A DNA stretch of 64,000 nt from Oscillospiraceae bacterium (GTDB lineage Bacteria; Bacillota; Clostridia; Oscillospirales; Ruminococcaceae): the NCBI GenBank assembly GCA_015067175.1, contig SVMX01000004.1, positions 62,001-126,000 on the forward strand, written 5' to 3'. The stretch's first letter is position 1. Every line of letters begins with the position of its first letter. Under the pieces are notes generated by a model, which ran no database searches, had not been told where the DNA came from, and saw nothing but the letters and a program-made list of their open reading frames with translations. Shown here piece by piece: positions 1 through 8,621 of this stretch. Position numbers and translations under genes: made by a program.

Positions 1-2
1 GC

Positions 3-1667
3 ACCACAGATTCATGGCGCACAGTCAAGAAAAGCAAGCCGCAGCTTGCGGCATTGTGTCTGCCGTTTGCAGCGATAGTTGTCTGCATGATCGTAAACAC
101 CTTTACTGACAGCTTCATTTTTTATATTCAGGATAGTGTTTATGTGCGCGGACCATTCATCTTCCTGCTTTATGCATCTGCCGCATATTACGCGCTGCTG
201 TGTCTGATATATCTTGTGAAATTCAGAAAGCAGATGAAGCTTTCTAAGTTTATTGCTATAGCAATAATACTTCCGCTGGTAGCCATAGCGGTTGTTATTC
301 AGTTCCTGCACCCCGACATTTCTGTTGAGATGTTCGCCTGCGCGCTTTCACTGCTGTTTATAAGCATGACCGCACAGCGCCCTGAGGATCATATTGATGT
401 GCTCACAGGTCTTAACAACCACAGCTCATACATCGACAGCATGAAATACAGCTTCAACAGCGGCAAAGAGTTCACAACCATAATAATCAACATGGAGAAC
501 TACTCCGCGCTTCAGGCTATGCTCGGAATAGACTCGCTGAAAACTCTGCTGATGCGCATTTCCTCGCGTTTGACGAGAATAGATAAAAGCGAAAAGCTGC
601 ACGCTGATATATATTATCTCGACAGCGGACGCTTCCGCGTTGTTTTAAGAGAGGATACCCGCGAAAAAGCGGAACTTGTAGCTCACAGCATAATAAGTGC
701 TTTTGAGCGCAATATCATGATAAATGAGCTTACGCTCAACCTCACGGCTTACGTTTGTGTCGTAGACTGCCCCGAGGACGCGGCTGATTTCAAAGCGCTC
801 TCCTCTTTTGGCTCCAGTTTTCAGGATAATGCGCGTGAGCCGAATGTGGTGCTCTATGCGAAAAATCTTCTGAAAAAAGAAAACTTCGATCTTATGAGCA
901 ACCTCGACAATATAATCGAGAACGCTCTGCAAAACCACAAATTCAAGGTGTACTATCAGCCGATCTACTCGGTCGAGCAGAAACGCTTTACCACTGCAGA
1001 GGCGTTGCTACGCCTTATAGATGATGATTACGGCTTTATACCGCCTGACATCTTCATAACCGCTGCGGAAAAGAGCGGCGCTATCCACAGGATAGGAGAA
1101 TATGTTCTGGACGAGGTATGCCGCTTCATATCAAGCGACAGATTCAAGCGTCTGGGACTTGATTACATCGAGATAAATCTGTCGGTTGCTCAGTGTATGC
1201 ATGGAAATCTCGCACACGAGGTATTGCAGACGCTCAGAAAGCATGATATCTCCTCCGATAAGATAAACCTCGAGATCACCGAGACTGCCGCAAGCTACTC
1301 ACAGAATACCATGCAGGCAAACATGAATATTCTGAGCAGCGCAGGCATATCATTCTCGCTTGACGATTACGGCACAGGCTACTCCAATATCCGCAGAGTG
1401 GTTCAGCTTCCTCTGAAGATCGTTAAGCTCGACAAGTCCTTTGCGGACGAGCTTAACAACCCGAAGATGTGGGTAGTGCTTAAAAACACCGTAAAGATGC
1501 TCAAGGATATGAATATGGAGATAGTCGTTGAGGGCATCGAAACTCAGGATATGGCAGAGCAGTTCTCCAATCTTAAATGCGATTATATCCAAGGCTATTA
1601 TTTCTCAAAACCCATTCCCGAAAATGATTTCGTGGAATTTATTACAAAATCCCGCGCAAGTGCGTGA
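3..1667 (+). CDS. Membrane-anchored c-di-GMP phosphodiesterase (degenerate GGDEF + EAL), 5' end outside window
   Basis: The frame is open to the left edge, so the gene starts upstream; the TTG at 54 in the ORF track is only the first start-like codon in view. The visible protein begins with several hydrophobic segments (about 100 residues). A GGDEF-type domain follows with a good N-terminal motif (DVLTGLNNHSSY), but the signature position reads DSGRF, so cyclase activity is unlikely. The C-terminal EAL domain keeps the family's catalytic and metal-binding motifs: AEALLRL, EINLS, LEITET, LDDYGTGYS, VKLDKSF, VVEGIE and QGYYFSKP. It should therefore hydrolyse c-di-GMP to pGpG at the inner membrane face, with the inactive GGDEF probably acting as a GTP- or signal-sensing module. 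It ends 21 bp before trpB with no terminator between them. Confidence 0.9.
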   Translation, partial: TTDSWRTVKKSKPQLAALCLPFAAIVVCMIVNTFTDSFIFYIQDSVYVRGPFIFLLYASAAYYALLCLIYLVKFRKQMKLSKFIAIAIILPLVAIAVVIQFLHPDISVEMFACALSLLFISMTAQRPEDHIDVLTGLNNHSSYIDSMKYSFNSGKEFTTIIINMENYSALQAMLGIDSLKTLLMRISSRLTRIDKSEKLHADIYYLDSGRFRVVLREDTREKAELVAHSIISAFERNIMINELTLNLTAYVCVVDCPEDAADFKALSSFGSSFQDNAREPNVVLYAKNLLKKENFDLMSNLDNIIENALQNHKFKVYYQPIYSVEQKRFTTAEALLRLIDDDYGFIPPDIFITAAEKSGAIHRIGEYVLDEVCRFISSDRFKRLGLDYIEINLSVAQCMHGNLAHEVLQTLRKHDISSDKINLEITETAASYSQNTMQANMNILSSAGISFSLDDYGTGYSNIRRVVQLPLKIVKLDKSFADELNNPKMWVVLKNTVKMLKDMNMEIVVEGIETQDMAEQFSNLKCDYIQGYYFSKPIPENDFVEFITKSRASA

Positions 1668-1688
1668 CCGAAAGGAAGTTTACACCAT

Positions 1689-2873
1689 ATGTCAACAGGA
1701 CGTTACGGCGATTTCGGCGGACAGTATGTTCCCGAAACGCTGATGAGCGAGCTTATCAACCTTGAAAAAGCTTATGAACACTACAAAAACGACCCCGATT
1801 TCAACAGAGAGCTTACACAACTTTTCAACGAATATGCGGGCAGGCCCTCTCTGCTGTACTACGCAGAGAAAATGACAAAAGACCTCGGCGGCGCGAAGAT
1901 ATATTTCAAGCGCGAGGACCTCAACCACACAGGCTCGCACAAGATAAACAACGTGCTTGGTCAGGCTCTGCTTGCAAAGAAGATGGGCAAGACCCGTATC
2001 ATTGCCGAAACAGGCGCAGGTCAGCACGGTGTGGCTTCGGCTACTGCTGCAGCGCTGCTCGGACTTGAGTGCGAGGTGTTCATGGGCGAGGAGGATACCA
2101 TTCGTCAGGCGCTCAACGTTTATCGTATGGAGCTTCTCGGCGCAAAGGTAAACGCCGTTACAAGCGGCACCAAGACCTTAAAGGACGCAGTAAACGAGGC
2201 TATGACCGACTGGTGCAAGCGCACTCACGATACGCTGTATGTGCTTGGCTCTGCGGTTGGTCCTCACCCCTTTCCTATGATAGTTCGTGATTTCCAGAGC
2301 GTTATCAGCCGCGAGGCAAGAGCGCAGATACTTGAAGCCGAGGGCAAGCTCCCGACGGCTGTTATGGCGTGCGTAGGCGGCGGAAGCAACTCCATCGGTA
2401 TGTTCACTTGCTTTGTTGAAGATAAAGACGTTCGCCTTATCGGCTGTGAGGCTGCGGGCAGAGGCGTTCACACAGGCGAAACTGCCGCTACAATAGCAAC
2501 AGGCTCCACAGGTGTATTCCACGGAATGAAGTCGCTGTTCTGTCAGGACGAGTTCGGTCAGATAGCGCCTGTATACTCCATTTCCGCAGGTCTTGACTAT
2601 CCCGGTATCGGTCCCGAGCACGCGCATCTGTATACATCGGGCAGAGCGGAATATGTCCCCGTCACCGACGACGAGGCTGTTGACGCATTCGAGTATATTG
2701 CCCGCACCGAGGGCATAATCTGCGCTATCGAAAGCGCTCATGCGGTCGCTCATATCATGAAGCTTGCCCCCACACTGAGCAAGGACGATATCATCGTATG
2801 CTGCCTGTCGGGCAGAGGCGACAAGGACGTTGCCGCTATCGCTAGATACAGAGGAGTGAATTTGCATGAATAA
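1689..2873 (+). CDS. trpB: Tryptophan synthase beta chain
   Basis: Condenses indole with L-serine to tryptophan using PLP. The 394-residue length is normal. Landmarks are all present: the PLP lysine in HTGSHKINN, the catalytic glutamate in [11 protein letters not shown], the phosphate-binding [10 protein letters not shown] loop and the C-terminal CLSGRGDKD serine. The start is the ATG after a GAAAGGAAG site. The stop overlaps the trpA start by 8 bp (ATGAATAA), the usual coupling for this pair. The rest of the trp pathway (trpEGDCF) is not in the window; the upstream neighbour is a c-di-GMP phosphodiesterase. No trp leader or T-box is visible before trpB, so control probably comes from the upstream gene's promoter. 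Confidence 0.97.
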   Translation: MSTGRYGDFGGQYVPETLMSELINLEKAYEHYKNDPDFNRELTQLFNEYAGRPSLLYYAEKMTKDLGGAKIYFKREDLNHTGSHKINNVLGQALLAKKMGKTRIIAETGAGQHGVASATAAALLGLECEVFMGEEDTIRQALNVYRMELLGAKVNAVTSGTKTLKDAVNEAMTDWCKRTHDTLYVLGSAVGPHPFPMIVRDFQSVISREARAQILEAEGKLPTAVMACVGGGSNSIGMFTCFVEDKDVRLIGCEAAGRGVHTGETAATIATGSTGVFHGMKSLFCQDEFGQIAPVYSISAGLDYPGIGPEHAHLYTSGRAEYVPVTDDEAVDAFEYIARTEGIICAIESAHAVAHIMKLAPTLSKDDIIVCCLSGRGDKDVAAIARYRGVNLHE

Positions 2874-3645
2874 GCTTAGAGAAGCGTTTACCAAAAACAA
2901 AAAGACCGTTATCGGCTTTATGACCGCTGGCGACCCTACATTTGAAGCAAGTGTGCAGAATATTCTTGCACTTGCAGAGGGCGGCGCAGATATTATTGAA
3001 ATAGGCATTCCCTTTTCCGACCCTATCGCCGAGGGTGCTATCATTCAGCAGGCAAACGTTCGCGCGCTGAAAAACGGCATGACCACAAAGCGCATATTCG
3101 AGCTTGTTCAGAGAGTGCGCGAAAAGATAGATACACCTATCTGCCTTATCACATATCTGAACCCTGTGTTCAAGTATGGCTATGACAGATTTTTTGAGGA
3201 CTGCGCAAAGAGCGGCGTAGACGGTATCTTCGTTCCTGATATGCCGTATGAGGAGCGCCCCGAGGCTGCCGATTATGCGAAAAAGCATGGTATCACCATA
3301 ATTCCGCTTATCGCACCCGCTGCGCCCGAGCGTATAAAAGCTATTGCCGAAAGCGCAAACGACGAGGCCTATATCTATGTTGCCTCCGCTATGAGCGAAG
3401 CAGGTCTTACCGAGCAAAGCAAGCAGGAGCTGAAGGCTGTTATCGACGAGGCAAAGAAGTATACCGATGTACCCACAGCGGTATGGTTTGGTATACATAC
3501 TCCCAAGGAAGCTAAACGTGTAGCTGAGATAGCAGACGGTGTTATCGTTGAAAGCATTGCTGTTGAGCTTGTTACAAAGCACGGAGAAAAAGCTGCGCCT
3601 TACATTGCTGAATTTATCGAACAGATGAAAACAGCACTGAGCTGA
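2866..3645 (+). CDS. trpA: Tryptophan synthase alpha chain, unusual active-site loops
   Basis: Cleaves indole-3-glycerol phosphate to indole, which passes to TrpB. The 259-residue TIM barrel is easily recognised and the catalytic glutamate is kept in [10 protein letters not shown]. Several other conserved sites differ from the E. coli enzyme as I remember it. The catalytic Asp60 (LADGP) is Glu here (IAEGA). The GVTG loop is replaced by [11 protein letters not shown]. The phosphate-binding GSA is ESI ([11 protein letters not shown]). The Asp60-to-Glu change may be common in Firmicutes, but together the changes suggest altered substrate handling or a lineage-specific alpha subunit. It is translationally coupled to trpB and followed 39 bp later by a diguanylate cyclase. 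Confidence 0.9.
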   Translation: MNKLREAFTKNKKTVIGFMTAGDPTFEASVQNILALAEGGADIIEIGIPFSDPIAEGAIIQQANVRALKNGMTTKRIFELVQRVREKIDTPICLITYLNPVFKYGYDRFFEDCAKSGVDGIFVPDMPYEERPEAADYAKKHGITIIPLIAPAAPERIKAIAESANDEAYIYVASAMSEAGLTEQSKQELKAVIDEAKKYTDVPTAVWFGIHTPKEAKRVAEIADGVIVESIAVELVTKHGEKAAPYIAEFIEQMKTALS

Positions 3646-3684
3646 TATCAGATATCTTCACAAAAAATATCAGGGGGGGAAGCA

Positions 3685-4827
3685 ATGGGCAAGGGCTTTT
3701 TAATAAGCAAGCAATTCACACAGGGCGATAGCGAAGCGTCAAGAAATCTGTACACCCTGCGAACAGAATTTTTTGCCTTGTGCATCGTCATGCTGATAGT
3801 TTTGCTGAATGCACTCGATATCTTTATAATAGACGATACACTCATGTATGTCAGCCTCGGCATAGCTTCGGCCGATGTCATGGTGACCGCACTGATAATG
3901 AACTGGTGTGATTGCAGAGCGCCATGGGTGAAATACATGGTAATATTCTCCTTTGTGACGCTTATCACGATAATGGGTGTCGCGCTTACCTATCAAGCAG
4001 TGTTGGCAGGATTTCTGCCTCTGCTCTGCGCCGCACAATACCGAAGCCGCAAGATGATAATTTATACATATATCCTTTGTATATTAAGCTGCTTCATCTC
4101 GGTCATGGGCGGTTATTTCATGGGCCTTTGCGACGCAAATATGCTGGTGCTTACTGTAGGCACGATACAGAACTACTACGACCCCGAAACAGGCATGGCT
4201 CTTTTCGGAGAGATAAATCAAAATCCATGGCTGTCGCTGCCTTTGTATTATGCTTTTCCGCGCTGTCTGATACTTCTCAGCGGAATACCGATAATAAATC
4301 ACATTTCCGATGTTATTTCCCGAAACGCTGTCCGCGAAGCAGAGCTTAAACAGCTCAGCGAGACCGACAGCATGACGCGTCTTTACAACAAAAACAAGTA
4401 TCTTTCCATGATGAAAGAATACTACCCGTCTGTGAAACAGCTTGGCGTTATATTCTGGGACGTGAACGGTTTAAAGGCTATCAATGATGAGGTCGGTCAC
4501 GAATACGGTGATTACCTTATCTCAAACGTTGCGGCGTCTGTCCATGAGGTAGCTGTCGAGCACTCCATGGCATACAGGGTCGGCGGCGACGAGTTTGTTA
4601 TGATAGTAGAAAACGCTGACGAAGCAATGCTCGAAAGCATCATCGCAAAGTGGAACAGAAGCATGGAGATAAAAAACCAAGGCTCAAAGATAAAGTTGTC
4701 TGCGGCTGTTGGTTATGCTCTGGGCTCGGGTGCTGATATCACCCGTATCGTAGGAAGAGCCGACAGCGAGATGTATCGCAACAAAGCCGAAACCAAGCTT
4801 GCGGCAAGCAAAACAACAACCGAATAA
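3685..4827 (+). CDS. Membrane diguanylate cyclase (GGDEF)
   Basis: Makes c-di-GMP from two GTP. The N-terminal half (about residues 20-210) holds roughly six hydrophobic segments of a membrane sensor region. The C-terminal half is a GGDEF domain with DSMTRLYNKNKY, the metal-binding WDVNG and an intact RVGGDEF, so it should be active. The RxxD inhibitory site expected five residues before GGDEF is absent (HSMAY), suggesting no product feedback there. The start is the ATG behind a strong AGGGGGGA site. It lies 39 bp after trpA with no convincing terminator, so it may be last in a PDE-trpB-trpA-cyclase unit, ending at the hairpin just past its stop. Confidence 0.92.
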   Translation: MGKGFLISKQFTQGDSEASRNLYTLRTEFFALCIVMLIVLLNALDIFIIDDTLMYVSLGIASADVMVTALIMNWCDCRAPWVKYMVIFSFVTLITIMGVALTYQAVLAGFLPLLCAAQYRSRKMIIYTYILCILSCFISVMGGYFMGLCDANMLVLTVGTIQNYYDPETGMALFGEINQNPWLSLPLYYAFPRCLILLSGIPIINHISDVISRNAVREAELKQLSETDSMTRLYNKNKYLSMMKEYYPSVKQLGVIFWDVNGLKAINDEVGHEYGDYLISNVAASVHEVAVEHSMAYRVGGDEFVMIVENADEAMLESIIAKWNRSMEIKNQGSKIKLSAAVGYALGSGADITRIVGRADSEMYRNKAETKLAASKTTTE

Positions 4828-4831
4828 AGAT

Positions 4832-5075
4832 AAACCGCCGAGTTTTTCTCGGCGGTTTCAGACCGTCGAAAAAGTCCCGTTGGGACTTTTCCGCCGAAAC
4901 ATCCGCCCTGCGCGCACTCATTGTCGGCGATGCCGACAATTCGCACACTGGTGCGGATAGAAGTGTTTTTTGACCGAAGTAAATTCGGTCAAAAAAGTTA
5001 TCAAAAACGCCCGCTTCGCGGGCAAAAACATAGTTTTTCGACAAGCAGAAACCGCCGAGTTTTTCTCGGCGGTTT
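4832..5075. repeat. Hairpin cassette bounded by two identical terminator-like palindromes
   Basis: A 27-bp hairpin (AAACCGCCGAG-TTTTT-CTCGGCGGTTT) occurs at 4832-4858 and again, identical and in the same orientation, at 5049-5075. Between the copies are four more palindromes: AAAAGTCCC/GGGACTTTT at 4870-4890, ATTGTCGGC/GCCGACAAT at 4920-4940, TTTTTTGACCGAA/TTCGGTCAAAAAA at 4966-4996 and GCCCGC/GCGGGC at 5009-5023. No ORF is credible here. The outer copies can end transcription of the cyclase gene and of convergent galT. The layout resembles REP/BIME-type intergenic elements. A related segment lies near 43900. Confidence 0.75.
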
Positions 5076-5083
5076 GATTTATT

Positions 5084-6052
5084 TTATTCCTGTGTTTTCA
5101 AGAAACGCTCATAAGCCTCTCTAAGCTCCACAGAAGTAGCCTCGGGAGCAGTAGGATTGCAGTGCGCCCATGCACCCGTTTCACTGGAAGCGTTGAACTT
5201 CTGCTTGTCTGCGCTTCTCATAGGCGGGTAGAACGCAATATGGAAATGATGATGCGAAACATCGCCGCTGTTTACAGGCGCGTTGTACATACACATCATG
5301 TAGGGGAAGTTATATCCGAACAGACTGTCAAGCGTGCCTGCACACTTTTTCACGATATCCGCAAGGTCTGAGCGCTCCTTTTCGGAAAGCTCGCTGATAT
5401 ACTGAACATGGCGCTTTGCCATTATGTAAATTCCATAGGGATATTCGCAGAAGAACGGCAGGAACACTGTAAAGCTGTCGTTTTCAAAGATTATTCTTCT
5501 GCCGTCTGCTACCTCATGCTCCAACATATCGCAGCACAGGCACTTGCCCTTTTCGTCCATGCTCTTGCGGTAAGCCTCGTCCTCAAGCTGAAGCTTTTTC
5601 GGAACAAAGCTGTAGCCGTAGATCTGACCGTGGGGGTGCGGCATAGTAACTCCCACAACATCGCCCCTGTTCTCAAAGATAAAGATAAACTTTATCTTTT
5701 CGTCCTTGCGAAGCTCGTCAAAGCGCTCGCACCAGAGATCAACAAGCTTGCAAACATGGTTGTGAGGAAGCTCTTTCAGTGTCTTTGTATGCTCGGGCGA
5801 ATACAGAATTACCTCACACTTGCCATAGGACGGTGCGGTCTTGAAAAAGTCGTTTGCAACGTCGTCCTCTGCGGGAGGATTCTGCGACAGCGCAGGGAAA
5901 TCGTTGTCGTATTTATACACATCATAATCGGGCACCTTGCCGCCGCTCGGGCAGAAAGGACACCAGTCCTTAGGCATCTGAGGACGATTTTGTCTGTGAG
6001 ATGCGATCATCACCCAGTCGTTGATAAGCGGGTTCCATCTAAGCTCAGCCAT
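5084..6052 (-). CDS. galT: Galactose-1-phosphate uridylyltransferase (class I)
   Basis: Leloir pathway enzyme exchanging UMP between UDP-glucose and galactose-1-phosphate. The nucleophile motif HPHGQ is present (MPHPHGQIYGYSF), with an N-terminal CPFCPSGG zinc-type CxxC motif and a C-terminal HHHFHIAFYPP segment as in class I enzymes. At 322 residues it is slightly short of typical GalT (about 340). The start follows an AAAGGAAT site. It converges on the cyclase gene across the hairpin cassette. The partner epimerase galE is at 35435, so the two genes are not linked in an operon. Confidence 0.93.
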   Translation of the reverse strand: MAELRWNPLINDWVMIASHRQNRPQMPKDWCPFCPSGGKVPDYDVYKYDNDFPALSQNPPAEDDVANDFFKTAPSYGKCEVILYSPEHTKTLKELPHNHVCKLVDLWCERFDELRKDEKIKFIFIFENRGDVVGVTMPHPHGQIYGYSFVPKKLQLEDEAYRKSMDEKGKCLCCDMLEHEVADGRRIIFENDSFTVFLPFFCEYPYGIYIMAKRHVQYISELSEKERSDLADIVKKCAGTLDSLFGYNFPYMMCMYNAPVNSGDVSHHHFHIAFYPPMRSADKQKFNASSETGAWAHCNPTAPEATSVELREAYERFLKTQE

Positions 6053-6088
6053 AATTAATAATTCCTTTCGGGATTTTTTCTAACAGAT

Positions 6089-6108
6089 ACCCGCCCAAAA
6101 GGGCGGGT
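6089..6108 (-). terminator. GC-rich hairpin between zinc-ribbon gene and galT
   Basis: ACCCGCCC-AAAA-GGGCGGGT is a perfect 8-bp stem just downstream of the leftward zinc-ribbon gene. It lacks a U tract on either strand, so it may be a processing or partial termination site, leaving galT readable from upstream. Confidence 0.4.
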
Positions 6109-6120
6109 GAAAAATTCAAA

Positions 6121-6549
6121 TTATTCCTCGTCTTCGTCGTCGGAAGCCTCTGCTTCTTCCTCAACAGCAACCTCGGCGGGAGCCTGTACAACAGGCAGCT
6201 TTGTGCCGCACTTGGGGCAATAGCTGTTGGTGTTCTTGGTCTTTTCGCCGCAGTTTGTGCACGCAACGTTTCCGCTAAGCTCGTCAAGCTGCTTGTTTAC
6301 CTCAGCAAGCTGCTCATACAGAGCGTCGATCTCAGCAATAGCTGCGTCAAAAGCCTCATTATCCTTTTCATTGGACTTAGCCATGCTATATACCATATCG
6401 CCAAGTCTTTCCTTCTTGCCCTTTATCTCACCATTAACCTGAGATTTTTTAATCTTCAGCTTGGAGAGCTTTACAGCCTCATTTGTTTTCTTGCCTGCAG
6501 TAGCAGTAACATTTTTAGTGGTTGATACGAGATCATCTAAAAAACCCAT
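6121..6549 (-). CDS. Coiled-coil protein with C-terminal zinc ribbon
   Basis: A 142-residue protein without signal or membrane segments. Residues 1-95 are charged and helical, with coiled-coil character between about 35 and 95. A zinc ribbon follows (CTNCGEKTKNTNSYCPKCG, two CxxC knuckles). The tail is acidic and low-complexity (EEEAEASDDEDEE). Such proteins are common in Clostridia and usually unassigned. The start is preceded by GAAAGGAGT. It reads toward galT, separated by a hairpin without a U tract. Confidence 0.8.
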   Translation of the reverse strand: MGFLDDLVSTTKNVTATAGKKTNEAVKLSKLKIKKSQVNGEIKGKKERLGDMVYSMAKSNEKDNEAFDAAIAEIDALYEQLAEVNKQLDELSGNVACTNCGEKTKNTNSYCPKCGTKLPVVQAPAEVAVEEEAEASDDEDEE

Positions 6550-6738
6550 GTCAATACTCCTTTCAAAATTAAAAGCAGCGGTTATCGCTTCAATAATATT
6601 TTAGCATATTCCGCAGGATTTTTCAATATGTTTATCACATTTTTACTCTTTTGTGTTTTATGAATAATCTTTGCAAAGCTGCACACAATACTTTTGCGGA
6701 ACTTCCGTACAAACCTAAAACACTCAGGAGGAAAGAAA

Positions 6739-6843
6739 ATGTCTAACTATAACGAACAGCAGAACAAGCAGAATCAGCAGAACAACAAGACTGAAAAGCA
6801 GAACACCAACACAAACAAGAAGAACAACAACGAACAGCAGTAA
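6739..6843 (+). CDS. 34-residue Asn/Gln-rich microprotein (not in ORF track)
   Basis: An ATG eight bases after a near-perfect AGGAGGAAAG site opens a 34-codon frame: 12 Asn, 8 Gln and 5 Lys, with almost no hydrophobic residues. A small GGCGG/CCGCC hairpin and then the strong 6871-6900 terminator follow the stop. The strong ribosome site, isolated position and terminator argue that it is real. Its composition recalls gamma-type small acid-soluble spore proteins and other disordered spore or storage proteins, but there is no motif to prove it; function unknown. Confidence 0.65.
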   Translation: MSNYNEQQNKQNQQNNKTEKQNTNTNKKNNNEQQ

Positions 6844-6870
6844 CACGCGGCGGTTATCCGCCGTACATAT

Positions 6871-6900
6871 AAAATCGCCCTCGTTTTCGAGGGCGATTTT
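6871..6900. terminator. Bidirectional intrinsic terminator
   Basis: AAAATCGCCCTCG-TT-CGAGGGCGATTTT is a 30-bp palindrome with A/T tracts on both sides, placed between the rightward microprotein and the end of leftward malQ. Confidence 0.9.
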
Positions 6901-6902
6901 AT

Positions 6903-8372
6903 TTATCTGTAATATGTTTCTGCAAGGACTCTGAGCTTATCGGCTCTTGCTGCGGTTGCAGCGCCTGCAGTCATGCGCCAGCTCCAGTTTCCGCCCAAGG
7001 TTGAGGGAATGTTCATTCGTGCCTCCTTGCCAAGTCCAAGAACGTCCTGCATGGGAATTATCGCAAGCATTGAGGGACTTGCATAAACATTCCTGATAAA
7101 GCAGAAATTCATGCGCTCAAGGAAACGTGGATTAAGGTAACGCTTCGCCATAGCACGGGAGCCTTCATCGGCCTCCTTATACCACTGCATGATAGTAGCG
7201 TTGTCGTGCGTACCTGTGTATGCAACACTGTTTTCGGGGTAATGGTGCGGCAGATGGTCATTATCGTTGTTTTCGGGGTTAAATCCGAACTGCAGCACTC
7301 TCATTCCCGGGAAGCCGCTGTCTTTAAGCAGCACCTTAACACTGTCAAAGATATCACCGAGATCCTCCGCGATGATATTAACATCACCGAGATCAAGCTT
7401 AATCGCATTGAAAAGATCCATTCCGGGGCCCTTTTCCCATGTGCCGTGCTCTGCGGTCTTGTGACCGTAGGGGATCGCATAATAGGTGTCAAATGCACGG
7501 AAATGATCTATTCTGAGCATATCATAGCAGTCATTCGCCTTGCCGATACGCTTCAGCCACCATTTGTAGCCTGTTTTCTTCATCTCGTCCCAGTTGTACA
7601 GCGGATTTCCCCAAAGCTGACCTGTCGCAGAGAAGTAATCTGGGGGAACTCCCGCAACGCGCGAGGGATTTCTTCGCTCGTCAAGCTGGAACAGCTCGGG
7701 CTGCGCCCACACATCGGCACAGTCAGGTGAAACATATATCGGAATATCGCCGATTATTTGTATACCATTTTTGTTGCAGTAGCGATGGAATCTGTCCCAC
7801 TGACGGAAGAAGATATACTGCACGAACTTCACAAAGCGTATTTCCTCCGAAAGCTCCTTGCGGTAAAGCTCGACAGCCTCGGGGCGGCGCAGCTTGATAT
7901 CCTCGTCCCACTCTGTCCAAGGTCTGCCGCCGAACTTCTCTTTCAGCGCAGTGAACAGCGCGTAGTCTTCAAGCCAATCGCCCTCATCTATCATAAATGA
8001 GGTGTAACCCACATCATCAGTAAAGCTCTTGAAAGCCTCTCTCAGAAGCCTCATTTTTGTGCGCGTAACTTTTTCGTAGTCAACATAGGTGGGGTCGGCG
8101 CCAAAGTCTGCGTCCTCGCACATCTGTTTTGTGATAAATCCGTTCTCGACCAACTCGTCAAGGTCGATCAGCAGCGGATTTCCCGCAAAAGTGGAAAACG
8201 GCTGATAAGGCGAATCGCCGTAGCCCGTAGGGCCTATAGGCAGCACCTGCCAGTATTTCTGACCTGCGTCCCTCAGCCAGTCTGCAAATCTCTCCGCCTC
8301 CTTGCCGAAAGTGCCTATGCCGTAAGGCGAGGGCAAGCTGGTGATATGCATAAGTATTCCGCAGCTTCGCAT
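6903..8372 (-). CDS. malQ: 4-alpha-glucanotransferase (amylomaltase, GH77)
   Basis: Transfers alpha-1,4-glucan segments between maltooligosaccharides in the cytoplasm. The N terminus (GILMHITSLPSPYGIGTFG), QPFSTFAGNPLLIDLD, the nucleophile region DMLRIDHFRAF, the acid/base region IIAEDLGD and TGTHDN match GH77. The protein is about 489 residues from my start. The ORF track begins at a GTG at 8381, but that codon lies inside the AAGGAG ribosome site; the ATG at 8372 has proper spacing. Last gene of a four-gene leftward unit. With the GH13 enzyme at 59278 it points to starch or glycogen use. Confidence 0.95.
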   Translation of the reverse strand: MRSCGILMHITSLPSPYGIGTFGKEAERFADWLRDAGQKYWQVLPIGPTGYGDSPYQPFSTFAGNPLLIDLDELVENGFITKQMCEDADFGADPTYVDYEKVTRTKMRLLREAFKSFTDDVGYTSFMIDEGDWLEDYALFTALKEKFGGRPWTEWDEDIKLRRPEAVELYRKELSEEIRFVKFVQYIFFRQWDRFHRYCNKNGIQIIGDIPIYVSPDCADVWAQPELFQLDERRNPSRVAGVPPDYFSATGQLWGNPLYNWDEMKKTGYKWWLKRIGKANDCYDMLRIDHFRAFDTYYAIPYGHKTAEHGTWEKGPGMDLFNAIKLDLGDVNIIAEDLGDIFDSVKVLLKDSGFPGMRVLQFGFNPENNDNDHLPHHYPENSVAYTGTHDNATIMQWYKEADEGSRAMAKRYLNPRFLERMNFCFIRNVYASPSMLAIIPMQDVLGLGKEARMNIPSTLGGNWSWRMTAGAATAARADKLRVLAETYYR

Positions 8373-8377
8373 ATATG

Positions 8378-8587
8378 TCACTCCTTATTCTTTTTCTTGG
8401 AAATATATATCTTTACACCCGCAGCTATCATTACCGCTGCCGCGATAAGCTGAAGCACACTCATAGCGAGCGCCGCTTCCTTTGGCAGCATAATGCCTGC
8501 GATATTCATAACGCCCGTTGCTATCGCAAGGATACCCAGCACCAACAAACTCACGCAATAGGCGCGGACAACATTCTTGTTATCCAT
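8378..8587 (-). CDS. Small two-helix membrane protein
   Basis: 69 residues starting at the ATG after GAAAGGAGAACT; the longer track start (8677) overlaps the upstream gene and has no support. Two hydrophobic helices (about residues 9-31 and 38-58) and a lysine-rich end (KKKNKE) suggest a small inner-membrane protein with a cytoplasmic tail. It sits between the PH-domain gene and malQ, close to both, so it is probably co-transcribed. Family not recognised. Confidence 0.7.
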   Translation of the reverse strand: MDNKNVVRAYCVSLLVLGILAIATGVMNIAGIMLPKEAALAMSVLQLIAAAVMIAAGVKIYISKKKNKE

Positions 8588-8621
8588 AGTTCTCCTTTCA
8601 GTATATCCAAAGGTGCGCGGA

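Noticed and set aside
3646-3684. Terminator between trpA and the cyclase gene
   Set aside because: GATATC-A-GATATC is palindromic, but short, AT-rich and without a U tract.
4832-5075. Possible CRISPR array
   Set aside because: Only two copies of the palindrome, unequal internal hairpins, no regular spacers and no cas genes.
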